This document shows positions 10,925-19,605 of a stretch of DNA of 64,000 bases, piece by piece. Made by a program: the position numbers and the translations under genes. Every line of letters begins with the position of its first letter. Positions within the stretch are counted from its first letter, which is position 1. The notes beneath the pieces are model-generated. The model saw nothing but the letters and a program-made list of their open reading frames with translations. It searched no databases and had not been told where the DNA came from. The DNA is from Isochrysis galbana (lineage: Eukaryota > Haptophyta > Isochrysidales > Isochrysidaceae): assembly GCA_018136815.1 (NCBI GenBank), contig CM030938.1:5426638-5490637 (forward strand). Direction: 5' to 3'.

Positions 10925-11495
10925 GCCTCCCTTCACTCCACCGCCAATGCTACCGCCTCCTTCCTTCCCTCCTAGTGCTCCACCACCGTTGTTGCCACCA
11001 CCCTCTTCGCCCCCCTCGCCGCCACCACGCCCGCCACCGCGCGTGCCACCTTCTCCACCCCCATTGTCGCCTCCGTTGCCGCCGCCTCCCTTCACCCCTC
11101 CGCCATCTCCCCCACCTCCTTCCTTCCCTCCAAGTGCTCCACCACCGTTGCTGCCACCACCCTCTTCGCCTCCCTCGCCGCCACCACTCCCACCACCGCG
11201 GGTGCCACCTTCTCCACCCCCATTGTCGCCTCCGTTGCCGCCGCCTCCCTTCACCCCTCCGCCAATGCAACCGCCTCCTTCCTTCCCTCCTAGTGCTCCA
11301 CCACCGTTGTTGCCACCACCCTCTTCGCCCCCCTCGCCGCCACCACGCCCACCACCGCGGGTGCCACCTTCTCCACCCCCATTGTCGCCTCCGTTGCCGC
11401 CGCCTCCCTTCACCCCTCCGCCATCTCCCCCACCTCCTTTCTTCCCTCCAAGTGCTCCACCACCGTTGCTGCCACCACCCTCATCGCCGGGTCCT
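10925..11495. repeat. 159-bp minisatellite, about 3.6 units, encoding Pro-rich repeats
   Basis: The word caccaccgttg occurs at 10981, 11140, 11299 and 11458, an exact 159-bp period. Because 159 is a multiple of three, both strands stay open. The plus strand (frame 10869-11771) reads a 53-residue unit rich in PPPxPP, resembling hydroxyproline-rich wall or pherophorin proteins. The minus strand reads a Gly-rich unit (GGGGNGGDNGGGEGG). Neither frame has a signal peptide or flanking domain, so I treat this as a minisatellite rather than a proven gene. Confidence 0.75.
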
Positions 11496-11870
11496 TTGGG
11501 GGCTTCCAGGGGGCCAGCAAGGGCAGCTCAGGGGGCAGTGGAGGCTGGGGCTCAGCCCCTGGCCCCCCCTGCCTCTCCCACGCTCGCCTCGCTGGCCATG
11601 GGAGCCGCCAGAAGTCCCCTGTATGCCTGGCGACTAGGGACAGGGGGGGAGTCAGCTCGAGGGCAGGCCCAACGCGGGCGTGGGAGTGCAGCTCGCGGCC
11701 CGCGCCCACGAAGGGTCTGGGCAGGAATGATGAGTGCCCTGCCCCTGCCAAAGGGCAGGGGCTGGGGTTGAATGTACGGGCCCACCCCGGGGGGTGTCCG
11801 CGATGGAGAGAGGGGGGCGCGAGGCCCCCATTGACCCCCACTCATAAAAGTAGGTTGTAGAAACAGCATT
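11495..11870. repeat. dispersed GC-rich repeat related to 41.5 kb
   Basis: About 100 bp around 11505-11600 (cagctcagggggcagtggag, ggctggggct, cccctgcctctccc) closely match 41515-41605. The remainder carries a compositional bias like that of the 41.4-41.8 kb element. Probably a fragment of the same transposable element. Confidence 0.55.
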
Positions 11871-12277
11871 GAGCAAAGGCATAAATGTGTTATGACCTGA
11901 TGCTTCCCTCAACTTGCGGCCTTGAGCGATTTGTCCTAAGCTCTCATCTCGTGTTCATCAATGAGACAAGAAATCCGCACAAGCCCACCAAAATTGGCTC
12001 AATTTCGCAGCATGAAAAGCCCTACAAGATTTCCCCGTTGGACACCTACATCGGGGTTTGCTGCCGAACACGAGGATATGCCATCAGGAATCATTCATAT
12101 AGAAGGGCCCCGACGAGGAGCCTTTAGCGCAAGTTGCTTTGATCTTTGCCACCGGAGAAAACGCCGATTGTTGATGAAAGGCAAAGGCTTCTGCGCCCAA
12201 GATGTCTTAGACTTCATAATTCGGTCCCCTCAAGGCACGCGTCTCTAGACACACCCCACACAAGATTACTTGTCGAT

Positions 12278-14460
12278 TTACGTATCGGCGTCGCCCGATA
12301 CGCGCTGTCGTTTGCGCTGTAAGTATCGCTCACGGGCCGACATGACCGCGGCCGCGTCATTCCTCCTTGTCGGGGCACTTGTTGCAACAGGTTTGCACGA
12401 TCCTTCCGCCGCGGCGGTTGCCGCCTCCTTGGCTGCTCTTTGTGCACGCGCCGTGGTCGCCGCAGAAATAGCAGCCTCAAAACTAACAAGTTCGCCATCA
12501 CTCGTGCCGGTGGTATTGCCCGCATGCGTGCCATCGTCCATCCGGCTAGGATGCACTGAATCACATGAGAGACTAGTGTTTCGGGTATCTGGTTGGCGTT
12601 TCGTCATAATATTTAGTCCTCCAGCCATGCCACCGCTTGGGACTTTATCGGGAGCTCCGTCCATCTCCATGGAGATTGCGCATGTAGCCTGTGCCTCTGG
12701 CGAGGGCGGTGCCCCACTTGATTCATCTCGAGCCCAACTTGAACCATCGCTCACAACGGTCGACTTGTCGGAGCTAGGAAGAGGATGCGAATGGGCTTTT
12801 GGCGCAGCTGGCACAGCAGCAGTAGCCGACGACGCCGCAGACGTGAGAGCGTAAGCAGCATCACGCCGCGAGTTGGCACGGAGATCCCCTGACAGTTGGA
12901 GAGGAATACTTAGCAAAAGTGACAGGAAATGGCAAGGCTTCACACGCCTAGCCTCGCATGGCCGCACCTTCAAGATTGTCGTTCAGGAGGTTCCGGTGGA
13001 AGGCCATAAGCCCGTCCTGTTTCGTCACGTCGCGCTTCGCTTCTTCTTCCTGCTTGCGTTTTTGCTCCGCCTCGTACGCCTCACGCGCCTCGAGTTTGCG
13101 TCTGTAGGCAGAGGTGACAAACTTCTCCTTGTCGCCATAGAGATGAGCCTCGGCTTCGGCCTATGAATCATCGGGGCAGACAGGCAAGAGATGTTTTCAT
13201 TGCCAGCGTATCAGACGCCGAACGTGGCGACGAGCGGGCTGCACACGAGACGAGACTGCAAGGCGACCCGCACCTCCTTCACCATCTTCCGCTCAAAGAT
13301 CTTATCGTTTTCGATTTCCCTCTCCTTGTGAGCCTCCATTATGGATGTGATGTAGCGGGCTCCCTGCGTGCATATTCGATAAAAGGCACATTCCATGGCA
13401 TGTGTGTGACCGCGCGCCACGACTCTACCGTGGCACTAGGTATGAATGGTCGAACATCAACACTAACAGCGCCTGGGACATGGTTCGCCCACCCCCAACG
13501 TTGAGTCGCACATCGCATGTTGAGGAATAAATGCGGAAGTGGCACAAGCCTTACCCCCCTCTTCTTCTCGGCGCCTACTGCCGGTGCAAGGACAGCTCGT
13601 TGGCGCTCTTTGGCACGGGACATCTCATCGTAAACGCCTTGAGACAAAAGGGCACAATCGGATGCCGAATGAACAATCGTAGCCGAACTGGCGACCCATT
13701 TTGTGAATTTAGCCTAGTTGGCGGCCCTTGAGGCCCATCATGAAGTAGGAAGTGCTAATGCTTGGTGCATGCCACTTGTGCACATTGTTGCATGGGTAAG
13801 CCGTCCGCAACACAAACGCAATAGGGCAGCAATATGCTATCCAAGATGGATGAAAAACACTCGTGCTCAATCCTGCAACCCCCCAATCTCAGTTGAGCAC
13901 CCTCCAGCCAAAGGCTCAAAGAGCAGAAGCCATCTCATACAACGCACCATCATAGTCGTACACCGAGGCGTCCTCTGCAACAGCAGCCTTCTGCGTGGCT
14001 GCGGCAGCGGCCAGGGCGACCCGTGACTGCCTCATCGCGGCCATGCCGACGGTCTCCTGCTGCTCATCCAGCTCATCGTCAACCTATCCACATGGGTGCA
14101 GAGCCACCTGTCACGGACATCTATCTGTCTTGATGGGCATGAAGTGCAGGCAGAGCCCAAGGGACCGACCGCCCTCCTTGAAGGCTTCGCTGCTTCATGA
14201 GCGGATGCGTCTGAGCGAGAGACCAAGGCCAAGTGCGCCTGCTTCCTCTCTCCCTCTCCTCTTCCCTCCCTCTCCCCTCCCTCCCCCATCTCTCCCCACG
14301 CTTCTCTCACCGCCGCAAAGACGGTCGGCCCTCCTGCGGCCCTCTGGACCGGCTTGTGCAGCCCGTACTTCTTGGGCGCCTTGAGCTGCAGCCCCGCTGA
14401 GCCAGTGAGCCCGAGACTGCCCGGCGACTGGCCCGCGCGAGAGAGCGGCACGGGGGGCAT
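12278..14460 (-). CDS. NSRP1/CCDC55-like nuclear speckle splicing regulator, 6 exons
   Basis: Minus-strand exons 14460-14311, 14083-13948, 13637-13555, 13363-13274, 13160-12968 and 12888-12278 join in phases 0, 1, 0, 0 and 1, giving 420 aa. In order: KYGLHKPVQR with GPTVF (family N-terminal motif), MRQSRVALAAAAATQKAAV, EDASVYDYDGVYDEM split across exons 2 and 3, ARYITSIMEAHKERE, KFVTSAYRRKLEAREAYE, DVTKQDGLMAFHRNLL, and a low-complexity tail ending in MSARERYLQRKRQR. All are conserved landmarks of NSRP1 (CCDC55), a coiled-coil RS-associated protein that modulates alternative splice site choice in nuclear speckles. The length is shorter than animal homologues, which carry longer RS tails. The start is the ATG that leaves the conserved N-terminal motif about 30 residues in. 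Confidence 0.85.
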
Positions 14461-14940
14461 CTTCTCCCCGTCTCGCGGCGCGCGCGCGCCGCCTGCCGAC
14501 CCACACACACGATTCCTTCCCTCTCTCGTACCCAATAGATCTACTCCTCCTACTAGGGTAGAGTGTAGTAGCTACTAGAGTCTAGAGTTCTAGAGTAGAG
14601 TAGAGTACTGTCGCTTACGAGGCGATGTACCTCCGGAGGCTCTGAGCGCCGGCGCGGCGCGGCGCCGCCGCCTCCCATGCGCCTTCCGCAACGTGTTGGC
14701 CGTGTTAGCATGACCTCCTCAATCGGCGGTGCACGCGAGCGGCGCCCTCGCCGGTATCGCCCAACACTGACAAGCGACAAGCAGCGGCGCTGGCGCTGGC
14801 TTCATCGGGGTAGTTTAAAGTTAGCATGGACCGGGTGGCTCCGGGAAACACTCTTCCAGCTAGGGGTCGTGCGTGATGACCGATGAGTGCTGAGTGTTGG
14901 TCGTGTTGGCATCACCTCCTTGGTCCAAAACCAAAAGCAA
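14461..14940. other. promoter side of the NSRP1-like gene, no further gene
   Basis: Contains an AGTAG/CTCTAGA-rich patch with short inverted complementarity (14535-14612) and GC-rich sequence. No supported frame. Confidence 0.5.
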
Positions 14941-16680
14941 AAGCCCCCCAAAAAACCTTTCAATAGTCTCGCCTCACACGCGGCACTGGGTCTCGTTCAC
15001 GTAGGCACGCCCTTCTCCCTTCCGCTCCATCACTACCCGCCTTGCGGCAACTCCCCCTGTGCTCTACTTAGGGGCTCAGCTTGTTGGGGGGGGGGGGGGG
15101 GGTTTAGGGGTTGGCGGAAATATCCATTTTTTTGGACCCAAATATCCATTTTTTATCTCTTCAAAATATCCACAACCCCCACCCAAATATCCACCAAAAT
15201 ATCCACCTTGTACCTTGTACCTTGTATATAAATACTACTAATATTATCTATTTTACAAGTATAACATCGATACTTCATACATACATACGTAGTAGCCTCC
15301 GTCGGTCGGCTGCTTGCTGCTCGGCTGCTACGCTCGTCCATCTATTTAAGATGCGATGGTTCATCCAACTGGTAGTACCAATCTACATCTATAATAGCTG
15401 GAAGTGGAAATTATCGTAATCTAGCTAGAGGAGAGAGAGTTTGTGTGTGGAGTGTGTGGGTGTGGAGAGCGTAATCAAGACACGCGTGCGCGCGCGCGCA
15501 CGGGGGAGTTTTGTTGTTGGTTGGGACAACTCTCATAAGAGCTGACTGATATTAATGCTGATATTAGTGATAGCTCTATAACCTAGAGAGCTGATAAGCT
15601 GTTACCCCATCTTTGCATATCATCAGCACACACACCTGCTCCTGGATGAGTTTGTTTGTCCACCCACTTCTTGATCTTCGTGTTCTCGTTCCCCTCGTTC
15701 ACCGAAAATCCGGAAACTCCACCTCCACCTTCTTGTTGCCGTGCAGCGTGCCGTCGCCGATGGTGGTGATCACGCCCTCGCCAATCATCTCGTGGACCAC
15801 CTTCATCGCCCCACCTTGAACTTGATATGGGCTGGCTGCTCGAGGCGCGGGGGCCGTCCAAGGTCTCGTGGATTTCTTCAAACGTGCCCGTGAGCTCTTC
15901 GTCATCCTCTGCCTCTATCTGCCTCCTTCTCCTTGTCCCTCAGCTCTACCGGGTCCTTGTCGCTCGAGTCATCGTCGCGCGGAGGGGGAGGGTCAAGTCG
16001 CTGCTCATCGTCAGCGGCTATCGCGCGCGTCCTCTTCCTCTTCTAACCTGCGCGCGCGAAGGACGGGAAGGTGTGTGGTGCATGGCGCGTCACGCCTCTG
16101 CTCAGGCATGGGCCATCCATGGCGGGTTTGAGGCACAAGGCACATGCGGGGGGGGGGCATCACCTCTGCGCATTGATTGTGGAGGGGGGCGGGCGGGGGG
16201 GGGGGGGGGGCGTCGCGCAAGGGGTTTTGTTTTTGGGGCGAACCACTGGGAGCGGCGAACTCTGACCCAAATATCCACGAAATATCCACGGATATCTTCG
16301 CCCGCCAAAGCCGCCCAAATATCCAAGAGATATATCCGGATATATCCGCCAACCCCTAGGGGGGTTGAGCGGGGTGCACCTGCACCTGCCCCCAACCCCA
16401 ACGGAGTGTTCTCACCTTATTCCTCTTGTTTGTGCCCCTGGATGGCCTGTTTATTCCGGGTGTGTTGCGGGATCCTTGATGCTGACGGGTTGCTTTTGGG
16501 CGCGTAACAGTTGCGCATCTAGAGGGTCGTTCAGGGCGGAGTTCCTCTTCTTGTCTTCAGCTGAAGCGAGCTTCTCGGCTAGACCGAGTGCTTTCAGCTT
16601 TCGCTACGCGGCTGAGGTTATCGCTCATCGCTGATATGTAGCCTGCCTTTTTTGTCTTCGATTAAAATAGGAGCGAGCAG
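14941..16680 (-). mobile_element. 5'-truncated LINE 3' end, split by a hAT-like insertion
   Basis: Read on the minus strand, 16680-16359 carries the end of a non-LTR retrotransposon ORF2 (ILIEDKKGRLHISDER matches the FIENEKGKLQMSEK end of the 30.2-kb copy) and the 5' part of its 3' UTR. The rest of the UTR (15104-14941) ends in an A/T-rich terminus (ggttttttggggggcttttg on the minus strand). Sequence such as ggcaactcccc-tgtgctctacttagggg and agcggggtgcacctg is shared with 29.85-30.02 kb. Removing 15105-16358 restores a continuous UTR homologous to that copy. Confidence 0.75.
15105..16358. mobile_element. hAT-like non-autonomous DNA transposon (TIRs, 8-bp duplication)
   Basis: The left end TAGGGGTTGGCGGAAATATC and the right end (reverse complement TAGGGGTTGGCGGATATATC) match at 19 of 20 positions. 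The inserted site shows GGGGGGTT on both sides, consistent with the 8-bp target duplication of hAT elements; TAGGG termini also fit hAT. The subterminal regions repeat the word AAATATCC several times at both ends. The interior has no transposase. A minus-strand stretch at 15905-15600 reads like captured exon sequence (GGAMKVVHEMIGEGVITTIG, then after a frame change NEGNENTKIKKWVDKQ). Confidence 0.75.
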
Positions 16681-16851
16681 AGGTAGCAGGGGACGCGCTG
16701 GCGACGGAGCGGGCGGGAACGGCGGCAGCAGCAGTGGCGGGCTGGGGGGAGGGAGGGGTGCGGGGCGGGTGCGCCTCCGGCGGAGCGGCAGAGGCGGGTG
16801 CGCGCGGGGGGGGGGGGAAGGGCGGGGGTTTCCCGCGGGGGGAGGGGTGTT

Positions 16852-17350
16852 GGGTCCGGCCAGAGTTTCGAGAATTTTTTTTTCGAAATAAGGGGGGGCA
16901 ATCGCAATCAAAACTTTTTACTGAAATAAATAAAGGTCGATCGAGATGGCGCTGCACGAAGCGAAATAAGCCCCCCCCCCCCCCCCCGCCCGGGGCCGCG
17001 CGCCGCGCCTTGGCGCGCTTCCGGGCATCCAAGCGCAAGCGCAAAACCGACAACGACGAGGATGATGATGATGACGATGACGCCCTTGAGGACTCAGGGC
17101 ATCCCTCCGACCCCTCAAGCTCGTCGCAGGAGGTTGAGGTTGGTCTCCACTCAGCATCCGAGACCGGGGATCCGGGGATGGCCGCGAGGCAACGCATCGG
17201 GACACGCCGCGGCGACGCTTAAGCAAATTCCGATTCGAAATTAGGCCGAAATTAGACCCCTCGAGGCTCGAAATTTGCTCCAACCTTATCGAAATTTCGA
17301 ATCGAAATAAGGGTGGATTTAAGATTTAAATCGAAACTCTGGCCGGAGCC
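16852..17350. mobile_element. ~500-bp TIR element (second family)
   Basis: The left terminus GGGTCCGGCCAGAGTTTCGA and the reverse complement of the right terminus GGCTCCGGCCAGAGTTTCGA match at 19 of 20 positions. CGAAATAAGG-type words recur inside both ends. The interior retains a plus-strand basic/acidic coding remnant (RFRASKRKRKTDNDEDD then SSSSQEVEVGLHSASETG) that looks like the tail of a transposase, interrupted by C- and G-runs. No convincing target duplication was found. A related single terminus occurs at about 60685. Confidence 0.65.
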
Positions 17351-17504
17351 AAGAGGGTTGGGGGGTCGCCGGGGGGGGGGGCTCTCCCCTCCGCCGCTTC
17401 CACACGAACCCCCTCTCCGCTACTAGACGTAGTCCATTTCCTCAAACGCTAGGCCTAACCTTAGAATCGCTCATTACTCATTACAATATTATAATATTAG
17501 TGGT

Positions 17505-18300
17505 GGACCACCTGATATCAGCCTCATATCAGGTCCTGTCAGAGCAAGGCTGATCTCACTCTTGGAGATTGCCTGCGAGGGCGCGCCGGCAGCTAGCGCG
17601 GAACGCGGTTCTTGTGGGGAGCTCATGGAGCTTTCCTCGGGGGTGACTACGGGCATGGTGATCGACGCACGACGCACGACGCACGCACGGAGCACGGAGG
17701 GCGCGGAAGTGTGGAAGGAGGCTTGTGGGAAGTGGCTAGAAGTTCGATTTCAGTAACTGTCCAATGGCGCTCAGCCGGACTCAAACTACGACCGTAGTAG
17801 GCAACGACGCGCTCTCTCCCTTCATCGTCCTTCTGAGCAAGGACGCCGGCGATGCCGAGCTTGCTAGCACCGTCGGTCTTAACGAGGAAAGGACGGTCGT
17901 CTCGAGGAGGTGCAAGTACGGGTTCTTCACAGATAGCTTGCTTGAGATCTTCGATAGCCTGGCGACAGGCTTCTGTTTGCGACTCGACCGGGACATCGCA
18001 CCCTTTCCGCGTGAGAGCGGTTAACGGCGCTGCACGAATCGCAAAACGACGTATAAAACGGCGGTAGTACGAGCACAGTCCAAGGAAAGAACGGACGGCT
18101 TCGATCGAGTTGATTTGGGTAGGGTCGATTTTCGAGACGGCTTCCACGTTCTTGGGATCCATCCGAAGACCTTCACGCGAAACAACGTGGCCGAGATATT
18201 CAGCCGAGGTGGCAAAGAAAACACATTTCGACATCTTGCAAGTGAGGCCCGCCCAGATGAGACGTTCCAAGACAAGATCAAGACGGTGTAACATTTGTTG
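17505..18300 (-). pseudogene. Ty3/gypsy RT C-terminus plus RNase H fragment
   Basis: Minus-strand frame 18294-17647 reads the reverse transcriptase end (KCVFFATSAEYLGHVVSREG, then FLGLCSYYRRFIRRFA) followed by the RNase H-like domain (FLVKTDGASKLGIAGVLAQK and HWTVTEIELLA). These are textbook Ty3/gypsy motifs. The catalytic YxDD box upstream is missing and the frame opens into shifted, stop-containing sequence above 18300, so the copy is inactive. Palindromic CCTGATATCAG words lie on both sides (17509 and about 18890), possibly remnants of flanking repeats or target sequence. Confidence 0.8.
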
Positions 18301-18954
18301 GAATGACGACTCTTCCCTGGCCGGCGCCTGAACCTCGCGTGGGAGGGGGGATTAATATAACGGCCGGAGGCGACGGACGGCACGCCGAGGGAAAGAACCT
18401 GCCGCGGGGGGGGGGCGAGGGACCGAGGGCACGGCGGGGCAGCGTGGGAGGGCGCGAGGCCGATCTCGGAGCGAGATCGCGTCCTTTCCCTCGCGGAGCG
18501 CGGAGAGACCCCCCACGAGATATCTTGGGACCGGAGAATGTTTTGGACGAATCTTCCTGCTGCCGTCGGCCGAGGAGAGGCGGACGGAGAGAGAGAGAGA
18601 GAGAGAGTCTCGCAGAGCGACTGCAGAACGAGAAGTCGAAGTCATGCCGGTTTATTAACTTAAACGAGCCAACAATTATAGTAACAGCAAAAACAAAATT
18701 CGAATCGCAAATTTCGAGACCAAAATCTGCAAACCTGGACTTGAGACCGTGGGGAATCCGAATCTGTGTGTCTTGTGCGTCAGTGGCAACACGGGGAACT
18801 GTTCAATTGTAACTGCGAGCGCGTACCTTACACGAATATTCATGCCTACAGCCTTCAGATGGGCAGGAATACAACAGGTACTGATATCACCTGATATCAG
18901 GTATCAGGTCGCCAAGACCTGATGACCTGAGACCTGACGGGGCATCCGGGTAGA
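18300..18954. other. degenerate transposon-flank sequence, no gene
   Basis: G-run, a short (GA)n at 18585-18607, and palindromic ATATC/GGTC words near 18890-18940. Frames are short and without family similarity. Confidence 0.5.
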
Positions 18955-19013
18955 GAGGGGGGGGCTCGTGCCCCGCCATCCGCCATGGGTGAACCAAGTA
19001 TAAACTTAGTTGT
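18955..19013 (+). repeat. dispersed hairpin-tailed repeat, copy A
   Basis: agagagg, G-run, gctcgtgcccc, ccatgggtgaaccaagtata, aacttagtt. The same block recurs at 22.93, 41.77, 53.10, 53.53 and 55.10 kb and always ends at aacttagtt; this copy is 5' truncated. Confidence 0.75.
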
Positions 19014-19605
19014 TGCTGCTGCCAAGTAGTAAGTAACCACTACTTGGACAACTCTCAGCCATCACCCTTCGCCCCTCACTCACACTCGCCTTTCTGCCCC
19101 CCTCCTTCGTCCTTCGTTCCATGTTCTTCGGTCGAACTTCGGGTCTTGGGGTGCGTCCCAGTTGCACCACGTTGCACGTTGGGCCATGCACGGAGGAGGG
19201 CTAGGACAGGCCTTTGGGAGGTCGGTGCGTGAAGCCTCCGCCTAATGGGGGCCGATAGTGGGTCTTAGATTGTAAGACGGTCAGATGTCAGATGTCAGGT
19301 ATCACCCCTGTCCACAAGCGAGTCAAGAAAAAGACGAGGGGGGAGCAATCTCCCCTAGGAAAAGTCACAACGAGCAACACGCCGAACCACGCCAGACCGA
19401 CCACCAGAAAGTTATTAAAGGAAGTGCGGTCTTCTTTCAATGTAGTCGGTGTCACGCGCGTCATGAGAGTCATTCGAGGTGACAGGCACTTCTTCCTCTC
19501 TCTCCGCTGGGCTCTCTCCGTATTGACCTCTCGCTCCCAGCCGGCCAGCAGCAGCCGACGACCCCAGTTGACCCGTCGGCTCCCTCGAGGTGCGCGCACC
19601 CTTGC

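Noticed and set aside
10817-11413. Gly-rich minus-strand protein
   Set aside because: It is the complement of the 159-bp minisatellite; no start context, signal peptide or domain supports it.
13648-13716. Extension of NSRP1-like exon 3 upstream (TKWVASSATIVHSASD)
   Set aside because: The frame is open, but splicing at 13637 restores the conserved VYDYDGVYDEM motif in phase, so this part is intronic.
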